From Lasiosphaeria ovina (Eukaryota; Ascomycota; Sordariomycetes; Sordariales; Lasiosphaeriaceae), in the NCBI GenBank assembly GCA_033439765.1, contig JAULSN010000004.1, forward strand, positions 1,622,001-1,686,000: 64,000 bases of DNA, written 5' to 3'. Of this stretch, positions 22,504 to 33,589 are shown in pieces. Under the pieces are notes generated by a model that saw only the letters and a list, made by a program, of their open reading frames with translations, had not been told where the DNA came from and made no database searches. The position numbers and the translations under genes are program-made. How positions within the stretch are numbered: position 1 is the stretch's first letter; every line of letters starts with the position of its first letter.

Positions 22504-24079
22504 ATGCCTCCAGGCTGCTGCCCCAGGGCAGTACCGATTTCCTGGCTTCCTCATTGCTGGTTCCTCCTGCAATGTGGTGCTCGGAATCGGGTGTGCTATT
22601 ATACCGGTTCGCGTCGTTCACGGCGGTGCCGACAATGGGTGTGTAGCTCCCAACGTACCCACCAAAACCTCGTGGGATCACCCAGTCCCAATCTCATGCA
22701 TACGAATGCGCATGCGAGACGTCGCGTTGCGTTCATCACTATTATACCTTTGGCACATTGCTTTTCCCTTTTCTTTTTTTGTTTCTGCTCAGTTTCAATT
22801 TCTGTCAGGGTTTATGATGTATACCTTTCTATGCAACTGGATGGGACGACTGTTCTGGTTATGTTCGATATGCATTCGTGGGCTGTATGGGTATTGGGTT
22901 TTCATGTTGTATTTCATGCTTTTATGGCATGCACGACTTTGCTGGCTGAAGGCTTGGGGCCCTCCCTTCTCCTTCGCAGTAAGAAAGCACTCTGTGTCCT
23001 TTGGGTGGGCCCTAGGCTAAAGTTTCATCACAGGCAGGGGCGTAAGGACAGGTTATACGGTGTATTCGGGATGGCTATCTTACTTTTTTTTGTACTTATT
23101 TCCTCTTTGGATCGAAGGGCTTGGTATTCCAGGGCGGGTGGTGCTTTGAAGTCTGGATCGGAGTTCTTCGAGCACTTCAGTCTGCTCCGAGATGCTGCGG
23201 GCGTTCCTGAGTCTTGATTAAGCGGGGACAGGAGCATATGACGAGAAATGACATGACTTCCAAACAACTCGGAGACTCTTCTTAAACTTTTACTGAATAT
23301 GTGTCGCTGTGGAAATCTCAAGCTTTGGACTCTTCGTCGGCTCTGATAGAAGGGTGATGAAAGCCCAAGCGTAGCTCCTGGCAGCTCTCCACCTCAGGAC
23401 ATCCCCACAAACTCGACTTGCTTCTGGCCATTGATCATGGCCTATACTTTGTGATGATTATATCCACCCTTGAACGCACACCAGGTAGGGGGCTGTTTAT
23501 AGATTCACAGATAGTAGACGCTCTGCCACTACTAAGCGGGTTGCATTGGTGATAGTTACCAATAATTCCATCTACTATTTATTGATCCCCTCAAATTTGG
23601 GTTATCCGTACCAACAGCGAGGCGTGACCCCGCCTATCGAGAACCGCTGCTGTGGGAGTTTGGGGCCGCTGGGAAGGCGCCGGTAAGCCGCTATGACGAC
23701 ACCCGACAAAGTCACAAGCGCGTCCCGCGGCCCCTACTCTTTCACTTACTCCCGTTCAGTAGCTTCTCTCTCAGTGGCACCTGCCTCCTTGTAAGTAAGG
23801 TGCCTTAGACGTGAAAAAAGGTCCGTCCACGCAGAACCTGGGAGGAAAGCGGGTGTGTTTTATTATGGCTTTGTCGAATCGCGATTGTTCGCAAGCCTGA
23901 CATTTTGTATCGAGCTCACCACTCGCACGTTGCCAAGGATCGGGCCTGGTGAGGGGAGCTGGTGAGGGGAGAGATTTGGGGTGATTCCTCCTCGTGGCAT
24001 CGCCATCACGACGTGTGAGCCTGCCTGTCATCTGAAGGCCGAGAGACCTCGACTTTTGTACGCTAGAGTCGAGTCGAGC
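22504..24079. other. Intergenic region
   Basis: 3' flank of MAF1 and promoter of CCZ1. A frame open at 22504-23217 is Phe/Leu/Cys-rich and lacks family features, so it is treated as non-coding. A GGTGAGGGGAG duplication lies at about 23947-23972. Confidence 0.6.
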
Positions 24080-26704
24080 ATGGCTGCCGTGACAGCATCG
24101 CCATCGGCCTCGTCAATAGTTCCCGCCCAGCTTGGGTTTCTGGCGATTTACAATCCCAGCCTTGGCGCTACCGACGAGACGATTGACGATCAAATTGTCT
24201 ACTACGCCTCGGTCAGCACCCAGACGGGACAGAAGCGCCGTCGCCACCGCTATAATGCCGCCCGCCCGACGGAGAATCTCTCTAAGGAGGAGCGCAACGA
24301 GCGGCTGCGACACATCGGCCTGGCCCAGGGCATGGTCGAGTTCGGCAAGAGCTTCTCTGGCGGCATGTCGGTCGACACCATCGACACCAAGAGGTCGCGT
24401 GTCGTACTTCACGAGCTGGAGCCGGGATGGTGGATTCTAGCTGTGAGTTAACCCCATGCCCCCCAACTCTGCGCTGTCGACAAGATAAAACCGCAGCAAC
24501 TAAACCGAATCCCCCCATTCCCCTAGTCCATCGACCTCACTCGTCTGCCCCTTCCGCCAAGTAGGACAGCTAGCACATCACCGCCTGTTCTTCTAGGCCG
24601 GGGGCAAGCTCCCGAGCCGTCAAAAGAACTCGAGGAGAAGTTTGAGTACTCTTCTCGCGAGGTCAAGCCAGCTGCGCTACTACTACAAGACTTGCTGCGA
24701 GCGCATTCCGTGTTTCTGCTCCACCATGACAGTTCGCTCTCAGCCTTGTTCGTGCGTAGCCAGCGCGCCAAGTTCGCCAGCGTTCTAGGTCGGTACTGGG
24801 ATCAGTTCCTGGCGAGCTGGAACGTGCTCCTCCACGGAAACCCGGCATGCAACGTGCTTGGGGGTATCAAGATTGCGGCTTGCGGCGAGCTGGGAATTGG
24901 TGTCGGCGAAGAAGAGCGAGGCAGCGGCGAGCGCGAGGTCCTGGAAAGTCTTGTTAACCGCGTCGAGGGCCTTGTAGACCTTGTCGTCAGCAAATTTGGG
25001 GAGGACAACCTTGCGATTGGGGAGAAAGAGCCTGCTGCCGGGAAGGGCTTGAAGGGTGATTTACCTTCTGATGACGATGAGCCGTGGCTCGGCACCGGGA
25101 ACGAGACCGGCGCTGAAGACGGTGCCGTGTTTCTGGGCATCGGTGCCTTATCAAAACATTCTCTCAGGGGCATCACGAACTGGATGGAGGACATGTACAC
25201 CTGGGGCGATAATGCCTATGGCGTGACCGACAGTCCGACGGCGACAAGGTCACAGATGAGGAAGAAAAGGACTCCCAAGCGTGGTGCTGTCCCACCACAG
25301 TCACCATCCGCGGGTGACTTGCAACAGAGCGCGAAAGCGCAGCCTGGGTCGGCCGATTCCCAGGCCCCCAAAGATTCCCAAAATAAGGACAAACGTAAAG
25401 TGGGGTCATCTGAAGCTGCAGCCCACTCCAGTCATCCGGAAGAGAGCACGGAGGCTGCTGGAGGAGGCATGGATAAGCTTTTCAACTATCTTAAGCTGGG
25501 CTATGGAACCTCCTGGACTCTGAGCAGTTCCGCCCCTGCTGAGGTAGATGGCGGCAAACACCATGGAGTTGGAAAGGGAGGCGATACAACAAACGCTACG
25601 AGCTCACAGAAGCGCCCAACCAACGCCACTTCTGGCCACTTCTTGATAGGGCTAAAGGGCGATATCGATGGAGCCGAAATGCCAGTTGAGCAAGAAGATT
25701 CTAGCTCTCCAGGTCCGACAGAAGCTGGGGACACCAACCCTCGAATTCTTCTCCGCACCTTGACCGTTGAGCTCGACGCGGAGGCGGAGGGTCGCCCAGA
25801 ATCTCGGACTGTGATGGATCTCGGCAGCCAAGATGCTGCGCCGGCTGTGCGGAACGTCGGCTCTGAGGGCAGCGTCACCGCGGCTGCTGGGGGGAACTTT
25901 GACAGCCAGGACGTCAACAAGATCAAAAAACTTCGCGTCGTCGTCTACGTCAACCGGCCATTCATGTTTGTGTTCTTGTTTCAGCTCCGCACCGAGTCGC
26001 TTTCCTGGGAGAGCTTCTACCGGTCCCTACACTCCCAGCTGGTACCTGTTCGTAAACCGCTGTTGACCTCGACGGCCTACCGGCCAGGAAAGCCCGACGT
26101 GGGCTCTTCGGTGTCCGCGCAGATCCACGACCTGGTCTGGGATCCCCAGTCCCTCACCATCCACTCTACGATACCCAACATTCCCGAGCCGGCAGCCCTC
26201 CCCGGTGTCCCATACATATGGTCTCGGATCGAGGCCCTCAACACGCACAATCAGATACTTAACATGTTCATGAGCACGCGCGAGGACCTCTCCGAGTTTG
26301 AACGCGCCTGTAAGACGAGCCGAGGCTGGTGGGTTGTCTGGAACCGCATCCTCGAACAGGCGCCGCCTCGCGACGTTAAGGGTCGAGGTGTAGACCGGCA
26401 GGAGACGTTGGAGAGAAGAAGATCAGATGAGTCGGAAGTGGAAGACTCGGTTGGACTCGACGGGGACGATCAACACGAGCAGCGACCCGCGCCCAGACAG
26501 GAGCTCGTTGTCAGTAAAGAAATATTCTTAATCCGAAAGGCAAGCGACCACGCCAGCGCCGGCGGCGTGAGAGGCGTCAGCGCCTCGTACATCGTTCCCG
26601 GCGCAGCTGCGGGCGGGTGGGCTGATGGCGCCAGCCGCCTGGCTCAGGGCATCGGCGTGGACACGCGGAGGTATATTGAAGGGCTTCTTAGCATGAACCG
26701 GTGA
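24080..26704 (+). CDS. CCZ1: CCZ1, subunit of the Mon1-Ccz1 Rab7 exchange factor
   Basis: Exons 24080-24442 and 24527-26704 (84-bp intron) give 846 residues from MAAVTASPSASS. The N-terminal longin-type domain shows as QLGFLAIYNPSLG, DQIVYYASVST, GLAQGMVEFGKSF and RSRVVLHELEPGWWILA, the intron falling just after it (ASIDLTRLP follows). A second conserved region is at about 185-260 (AALLLQDLLRAHSVFLLHH, FASVLGRYWDQFLASWNV). The middle (about 330-570) is low complexity, and a C-terminal domain (about 570-740) holds VVYVNRPFMFVFLFQLRTESL. Mon1-Ccz1 activates Rab7/Ypt7 on late endosomes, autophagosomes and vacuoles. The protein is longer than yeast Ccz1 because of the disordered middle, as is common in filamentous fungi. 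Confidence 0.9.
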
Positions 26705-28022
26705 ATACCTCTAGCCGCACGCACGCTGCAATTTGGTACCCACAAGTACATACATTGCTTCAGTCTGAAACAGGCCCGTGGCTGGTCACAATCCAGGGGC
26801 GGAGAAGAGGGATGGAATCTCGGTCCTAGAATACGTGTCTTAACAACGAGGGAGGAAATAGACAGCTGGCATGGATAGCACCTGAGTAGGTACAGTAGGG
26901 TAGGTTTATAACTAGGGTAGGTTTATAACGAATGAGACCCCAACCGGTTGCAAATATTCTCTGCATTCCTCACTATTCGCCATGGGTACTTTGTGTAAAG
27001 GATTCTGGAGGCGACACTCACTGCCTCGGTCCTATGTTAGTTTCAAAATCACAGGTTGATTTTACTATTCGAGGTGATACTCAAAATGTCCATCCTAAGA
27101 GACGTTCACGGTAATGCCAAAACAGCAGCTCTCGCCAGGCACAGTTGAGTCATTTTGAGTATAAACCTGGATTCGAACCCAATCTGCCTCATCGGCAGAC
27201 TAGTCGGTCAATCCATGGGGTTGAGCTAACAGGGCTGGTTCCCCTCCTTACTATGCAGGGTAGGTAGGTAGGTGAAAATATGTACAGCGAAAGAAGAGAA
27301 GTCTATGTGTTTGTAGCGGGTAAGGGGCGTAAAGCAAAGAGTTTCGCTCCCTCTTCTTTTTCGTTCCCCCTCCCCGCAATCCTGGGTTGGTCATAAAGCG
27401 CGTCTTCGTAAAAGAATGGGGGTCGAGGAAAAAAAGGGTTGGGGTCGTAACGTTTGAAATGCCAGTTTTGCTTTTCGCCCCTCCCTTATGAGATTGTCCG
27501 TCCCCTCCTCCAAGCCTGGAATGTGCCATGAGTTTAAGCAAGAAAAGGAAAGACCCGTCCGTGTCCAAAAGAACAGAAAACGAGAGGGAAAAAAAGTCGT
27601 GGGGGTAGAGGTTTCTCAGGGTATGTTTTGTTTCCCCCTCTTTTCTTTCTTCCGTTGGATCGAAATTTCGCCAACTAGCTTGCTTGTGTGCGGAAATTTG
27701 TACGAGGGGAAAAAAGAAAACGGTCGAAACATGTCGTTAGGTACACAAACATCACTTCCGGTATATGTTCAGTCATTTCATATCTTCTCCGCGGTGCGGC
27801 CGACGACGGCCAAAAGAGAAAACAGGCGGGATTGCTCCAAAGGTGTCCAAAAAGAGAAAAAAGATGCGGGTGGAATGCAGAAGGCAACTAAAGGGGGGGC
27901 TCCTACTTGGGAGCCGGACCGTGACGCGACGACACGCTCAGCGAAAGGTCGAGAAAAGATTCAAGATGCGGGCCTTGGCCGTCATTTCTTGTTGATATGC
28001 CAATGGGATCCTAGTGCGCCGC
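26705..28022. other. Intergenic region with SINE-like sequence
   Basis: Apart from the tRNA-headed repeat at about 26890-27245, the stretch is the 3' flank of CCZ1 and of the convergent secreted-protein gene. Open frames at 27488-28156 are A/G-rich and not protein-like. Confidence 0.55.
26890..27245 (-). mobile_element. Putative tRNA-derived SINE (or SINE relic)
   Basis: Read on the minus strand, 27238-27163 looks like a degenerate tRNA head. An A-box-like TTAGCTCAACCCCATGG is followed by a perfect 5-bp anticodon-type stem with a 7-base loop (TCTGC/GCAGA) and an exact B box GGTTCGAATCC. The acceptor and D stems do not pair and base 33 is not T, so it is not a functional tRNA. About 240 bp downstream the sequence ends in two direct copies of a TTATAAACCTACCCTA unit (about 26893-26928), as SINE tails often do. 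ACCTACCCT occurs on both flanks and may be a target duplication. A 17-bp imperfect inverted repeat (27072-27088 with 27151-27168) lies inside. Confidence 0.45.
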
Positions 28023-28919
28023 CTAGTCGAGGAACTTCCACTGGACTTTGCCGCGGCCAACACCGAGGGAACCGAAAAGATCGACAAAGAGTTTCTCTGA
28101 GCCATCGATGGCGTCAGCTTCGCAGCCCATGCACTTGTCGCGGCAAGTTGCCGTGAGAGTCTTGCCGCCGTAGCTGACGGCGACCTTCTTGTTGCACATG
28201 GGGTTGCCATTCGACTGGGGGCCCATGACGATGTGCGACAGTGCCACGATGTAGTCGCTCGTGTCCTTCCCGGCGTCGTCGAAACCGCATGCGCCCATGC
28301 CCAGGGTGTAGTAAGTGAGGTCGCCGGTATAGCCGCCGGACGTGGAAGTGCCAGCAACCGCGGCGGGAGGCGAGGATGGAGCAGCCGGAGCAGCAGGGGC
28401 AACTGGAGCGGCCTTGGCTGGCGGTGGCGAAGGGGTGGGCGAAGGAGCGACAGGTGTCGGAGAGGGAGGCTGGACAACTGGCGCTGGTGTTGAGGTAGTG
28501 GCCACAACAGGACTTTGAACGGGAGGCACGTAAGTAGCTGTATCGGAGACAATAGGGACTGGGGGAGCACTCGAGGTCTTGGGGACATACGGAGCAACTG
28601 GGGCGGGACTTGACGAGGCACCCTCGAAGAAGTTTCCAGGACGGCGCTGGGTGGTCGTGGTCGTGCTTGGGACCTGGGCCGCATGCGCCTGCACAGAGGG
28701 CAGGATGGTTTCGGTAGTGCTCTCGTCAACGATCTCGGTCACAGTCTCGTAGATAGTCTCGGTCACCCATTCCGTCACCAAGTCGCGCTTGTGCGGGTGG
28801 GCGTGAACGTGACCCCTCTTCTGATGGCCATGGCCGTGGCCGAAGTGGCCGAAGTGACCAAAGGGTTGCGCGGCAGCAACTGAGGCTAATAGGCCTATGA
28901 CAATGGTGGCTGATTTCAT
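28023..28919 (-). CDS. Secreted double-psi beta-barrel (expansin/RlpA-like) protein with His-rich, Kex2-bounded N-terminal segments
   Basis: Single exon, 298 residues. Signal peptide 1-17 (MKSATIVIGLLASVAAA). Residues 18-45 are Gly/His-rich with nine His and two dibasic KR sites (34-35, 44-45), typical of Kex2 cleavage in the Golgi. A Thr/Glu segment (VTEWVTETIYETVTEIVDE) and a long Pro/Ser/Ala/Thr linker (about 80-197), probably O-glycosylated, follow. The C-terminal DPBB domain (about 198-298) shows GDLTYYTLGMGACGFDDAG, IVALSHIVMG and KTLTATCRDKCMGCEADAID, with paired Cys. Fungal relatives are cell-wall or secreted proteins of the Asp f 7 / plant-inducible type with no proven enzymatic activity. 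A loosening or carbohydrate-binding role at the wall is inference. Confidence 0.88.
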   Translation of the reverse strand: MKSATIVIGLLASVAAAQPFGHFGHFGHGHGHQKRGHVHAHPHKRDLVTEWVTETIYETVTEIVDESTTETILPSVQAHAAQVPSTTTTTQRRPGNFFEGASSSPAPVAPYVPKTSSAPPVPIVSDTATYVPPVQSPVVATTSTPAPVVQPPSPTPVAPSPTPSPPPAKAAPVAPAAPAAPSSPPAAVAGTSTSGGYTGDLTYYTLGMGACGFDDAGKDTSDYIVALSHIVMGPQSNGNPMCNKKVAVSYGGKTLTATCRDKCMGCEADAIDGSEKLFVDLFGSLGVGRGKVQWKFLD

Positions 28920-31376
28920 GGCGGAGGATACGCCGTTCGTTTAATGGCGGAACCAAAAGAAAGAAATGCGTTTTCCTGGTAGTTTAGGCCAGGGGCAGCG
29001 CGTTTGGCTGGGCGAAGCAAGGGAGGGATATATCTCTCTGTCCCTTTCACCGGAAGCCGGGGTATCTAAAAGAACGAAAATCGTGAGACTGAAGACTGAT
29101 GTTGGTCCGACGTGTAGGCAAGATATACCTAGGCAGTGAAAAGACTGAAGTGTCTTGGCAGTTCCGTCCTGTTGTTGTGAGACGATATCGACCTGACGGT
29201 GGTGCTAGCAAAGACTCCTTGTGTGCGTGTATATGCCCGAGTGATGTACCGCGTTGGTAAGCTATGTGTTGTAATGCTTGGGGCGCAAAATGAACGTCTT
29301 GTCCTGAGCACTGCTCGGCGAAGGAATGGAATCACGTCAGGTGGGTGAAGCAAAACAAGGGACTGTGTGGGTGGGAACAAGGGACAGCGAGGGCAGTTCT
29401 GCGATTTAAGAATCATTCACACCCCCAGGTCAGTGTTATGGTGGTCGGGTCCCCGGGGAAGCGATGGGCACAAATCAGGGCAAGGGTCGGTCGGGGCACC
29501 ATGGCACTGTGGGGATCCCATGGGTGACACACAGCCCACGCCCATCCACGACAGCCCGCCCAGTGGAGGCGCAAACCTCTTTCTTCTGTTTTTCCTGGCC
29601 GATTGGTCCATCGGTCAAGCCCCTTGGCTTGTGCCGGACCGGTACGCTACCAGATACTTCCTCCGGACCCATCTATTGTTAGTACAGTTCCTCCTTCTCA
29701 TTCCCATGTATGGATACCTGTGCCGTTACCTTATGCCTCTGTAGTGTATGTAGACGTCCTCGCAACGTCCTAACAACTAGCATAGGTTGTTTTACATCCC
29801 ATGTTCGCGTGTCTTGGCTATGCTAAAGCCAATTTCAGTCATTAATAATAAGACGAAAGAGTAGATACTCCCTAGTTTATACTGAAAGAGAAAATGGAGA
29901 AATTTCCCAGTCTTGCCAGCTGCCATGATGGATCAATCATGGGAAGCAGTGGTCACGGTCAATGAACGAGGTATTTCTGGCCGCATAAGTTTGTGGTGCC
30001 GTCTGTAGCTTGCTAACACGGCTGCCCGACGCGCGGCGTAGCTGTACATACGCTATCCGAGGGGAGGAAGGGGCGAGAAAAGAAAGGTGAGGGGGAAGAG
30101 GAGGGGAGGGGGGTTGATTGTGAGTTGGTGACAGCGGGCAATTCTTGACAAGAGCGGCTGTTCCTTGCAGCATCATGCAAGGTACGCGGGAAATCACTCG
30201 GCCCCATGTTCTTTTCCAGGGAACTGAGCCACGCGAGAGCCAATCTCAGCCAACGACGGCCCAAAAGGGCTGCCTTTCCAGCCAATCACAGCCGTAACTT
30301 GTTTCCTTTGGCCCCGCTTCGATCCACGTCGATCAGGGTACCCACCAAAAGCTTGTGGTCTCGAGCCCTCCACGAATTCGGACGCTGCCCCCTCCAGCGA
30401 TTCCGTCTGCCGTGCTTCCCATTTGCGCCAATTCCAGTGCGCACGCCCCTCCAGCCATGCCCCAATGTGGAGAGGAAAAACAAAAAAAGAAAACTTTTTT
30501 CGAAATCGAAACATTCGTAGCGGCCCCCTCCTCCTCCATCCCGCCGCTATCCGGCGCTCAGAAGCCTGAGCTGGCAAGTAGGAAAAAGCGTTCATCCGAA
30601 GTTGGTTGGGGGGACGGGACGATCACGGCACGGTTGATTTAGGAATTTTTGGGATCAAATGCGTTCTTGGCTCTAATCCCGCCAGGCCGAACGGCGAGTC
30701 CAGCCAGGCCAAAAATCCGGGTCTTGTCTCCGTAAGACGATGATTTTATCCAATCATCCGTCATTGAGCAATCCTGTCTCGAAACGCACCAGTGCTGGGA
30801 AACTCAATTGCTCCCTCTGCCACGGCGGTGTCATCCGTGCTAATATACAGTTGAGACATTGGTAACACGGCGCCGTCGCCTTTGGTTAGCCAAAGGAAAA
30901 ATTCTCTTCGTGCCAGACTTGAGCCTCTGAGTAGTCTATGTACTCCCAAATGCCTGGACGAAATATTCACTTATGCAACCAAGCGGGAGAGGCTGAGGGC
31001 AAAGGAAGTTAGAAAGTTGTCATTGTGTTATCATAGTCTCTACCTACTCCAAACAGTGCTTCTTCCTCGATTGTCTTTATCCTGGGCAAGATTGTTGGCC
31101 TTGATCACTTGCTGAGTTCCGGCGTCAATGGCCTGAGCCATCATGAACATGGCCTCTTGCAGTTGCAGCTTTGCGGGCGGCTCCTTGTGTGGGCCCCTTG
31201 AGCACTCATGAACACGTCCTGTCTCCCTTGCTACCTGTATGCTTGGATACTGTGACTTGTTGACACACTGCAGTTATGGGCGGGCTTGCAGCTACCTACA
31301 TCTAAAAGTCTATTCCGCCTCCTACATAAGCGCTGCAGCTAAAATACACGCTCCACCAAGCAAGCACCGGACTTCT
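28920..31376. other. Intergenic region
   Basis: Promoter of the secreted-protein gene and 3' flank of the EFM6-like gene. Most is featureless. A coding-like stretch on the minus strand at 31040-31262 is listed separately. No tRNA or repeat is seen. Confidence 0.5.
31040..31262 (-). pseudogene. Possible coding relic or unannotated terminal exon
   Basis: On the minus strand a frame is open for about 74 codons and ends with TAG at 31042-31040. Its last 45 codons read like real protein (QLQEAMFMMAQAIDAGTQQV, then IKANNLAQDKDNRGRSTVW) with G/C-biased third positions, forming an amphipathic helix and a charged tail. The part upstream is poorer, and there is no long frame or clear partner exon further upstream. 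It could be the last exon of a gene with unseen exons, a relic of a duplicated gene, or chance. No family is recognised. Confidence 0.25.
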
Positions 31377-32458
31377 TTACTGAGCCAAAGAGGCAACACG
31401 AGAGGGGGTGGGCTCGAGAGATTTTCGAGTGAAGGCAACCAAGAATATGCCTTGTCGGCTGAAAATCGGCCGGTCAGCGTCCTCAATCTCCGTTACATGA
31501 AATGCTTTCCTGGCGGTTTTGAACATGTGTATGTCGGCCCGTCGTCTCTTGTTGAAACAAAAGTAGATGGTGGCCAAGGGGTTCAGCTCGAGCAAGTCGT
31601 GCAGCGTTCGCAGCAGCAGCGGAAAGGCAGGCTCAAAGTACACGCAGTCGGCCGCGAGAATAATTTCGGGCTTGAACTCGACAACTTCTGGCGAAAGCGG
31701 CACGCCCCTAATGCCAAACCGCTCGACGAACGTCATCGTTAGAACCCCCTTCTTTTTCCGTGTGTAGTTCACATGCCGAAGCAGGGAACAGGCCCCGTTG
31801 ATCCCGCGAAACCCGGCGTCCGGTTGGACGCTTTTGAAGGCGGGTTCCGGGGGGAAGGGGGGAAGGGGTGCCGGCTCGCGCAAAACACCCGCAACTGAAA
31901 CTCACCAATTGAGTACTCTGGTTTCGACCTGGCCCTGGAGTCGGTTCAAGACAATGTTGTGCTGCATGAGCGCCTCCATCTCCACTTGGTCGGTGATGTA
32001 CAGAGAGAGATCGATGCTAGAACCTTTGGCGATTGCCAGGCCTACGAGCCCGCTCCCGGCGCCGAGCTCTAGGCTTTGAACGAGAACAGGTTGTCTGTCA
32101 GCATTTCCCGGCCAAAGACAAATTGCTCTTATCACTTTCATTGCACCATCGCCACCGCCCACAACACCACGAGGTAGGTAAAGACAGCCAGCAAAGGCAC
32201 AGACATTCTGGAGTGTTGCAGCTTATCTCGATGGTATCGCAGCATGTGCTTGGCGAGCACTATCCCGGCGGGCCACAGCTGCCCTCCGCATCCCGTCTTC
32301 AGATCCTCTTGGAGCTTCAGAGGCTCGGCCAAAAGACCCGAGAAGTCGAGGAATGTTGTGTCTCCCGCGCGCTTGTAGTCGGGCACCGGCGCCAGCTGCT
32401 CGTCAACATCAAACGTCGAGAACCCGTCAGGCAATGCCGCTTCTTCCTCGTTACTCAT
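31377..32458 (-). CDS. EFM6: EFM6-like protein-lysine methyltransferase (seven-beta-strand)
   Basis: Three minus-strand exons, 32458-32205, 32094-31906 and 31707-31377, give 257 residues from MSNEEEAALPDGF. The intron sites were chosen so the methyltransferase core is continuous: CGGQLWPAGIVLAKHMLRYH, then SLELGAGSGLVGLAIAKG (SAM-binding motif I), YITDQVEMEALMQHNI, RVLNWGVPLSPEVVEFKPEI and ILAADCVYFEPAFPLLLRTL. Yeast Efm6 methylates a lysine of elongation factor eEF1A; this family also includes METTL21 enzymes, so the exact substrate is uncertain. The second intron (198 bp) has a CTAAC branch about 30 bases before the ATTAG acceptor. The frame upstream of 32458 is open but starts in sequence that looks like leader. 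Confidence 0.82.
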
Positions 32459-33589
32459 GTCGGGCGTTTTTAGTGTGTGTTGCGCTTCGTCTTCTCCTTG
32501 GTATTCTTTGGACGTTGAGCGGCTGATACTAGTACTAGTACATACAACATGGATGTCGCCATCGTCAGTCCTCCCGAATCCGCACAAGATTTTATTTAAG
32601 TTTTCCAGGGATGCTGTTTGTGGGCCGTCTCCTTGCTGACTAGCTCGCGTTTGCTGTCCGCGGTTTCCTGCCATGCCACATCATCCCATCCCGTAAGTGC
32701 CAGGAGGCACACATGGCAGGAACGTTCAGGTTCTCTTACCGCCTGCTCACAATTTGCTCACTTTGGGCAGTTCCCGGGCGGCAGCTTAAAGCAGACTGTC
32801 GGCCATTTTGTCTGTCTTCTTGGGGGGAATATCTGTTCCGAGTTTGAAGAAAGATTCCAAACGAGTCATTCCCACATTTTGATGCCCACTGCAGTGCTGG
32901 CACTTTGGACCTGCCCGGCAGTGCAGACCGGTAACTCCTATGACGATGTTCTGCGTCTCTCGTTTGTTATCGTCTCTTTCCCTTTTCTTCAATGGTGGAG
33001 CATTTTTGGACACAAGGAACCGTCTTTGCGGACGTTGGCTTGGCCATTCCTCAATACCAAGCACAAGCACAAACACGTGCGAAAATGACTTGCGATTCTG
33101 CGGACGGCAACTCCAAGCTTTTCACAGACCGCAATAGTTTAGTACATGGTCAGCAAATCCATCCGGCCACGTTGGGGGTTTTCAAATGGACCGTTGAGGA
33201 GCGTCTTTCTTGTTGGAGTTCTGTTCGGAAAGATTCCCCCATTCCCCTCAATGACAATCGAGACAATCAAGTCGATTATCTCCTATTCACTCCAACCCCA
33301 TCCACCGCTGGAATGCCAACACGTACATTACCCAACCGGCCATGTCTTCTGGACAAAAAGAGCCAAGGGACAGATGCACACTGCGCCCTTAGCAATGCTA
33401 TTGTACATACATACATATGGTAATGAGATGCAAGGGAGTTAGGGCCTACAGCCCCTCGGAGATTATGTTCTGTCTCGGGAATCTGTAAGACTCTGAGCCA
33501 AGTCCATCTCTTTCCTCCTGTTACCTAGATTAGATGGTCTCGACATCTTGCCGTCATTCTCTTAGAGCGAGTTTCTCGCAGTCGTCGAG
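32459..33589. other. Divergent intergenic region
   Basis: Shared promoter region of the EFM6-like (-) and AXL2-like (+) genes, about 1.1 kb. No gene is seen. Confidence 0.6.

Noticed and set aside
22504..23217. 237-codon open frame after MAF1
   Set aside because: Composition is Phe/Cys/Leu-rich and AT-rich like a 3' flank; no start context, domain or codon bias.
27488..28156. 222-codon frame next to the secreted-protein gene
   Set aside because: Lys/Arg-rich low-complexity read of A/G-rich flanking DNA that runs antisense into the real gene.
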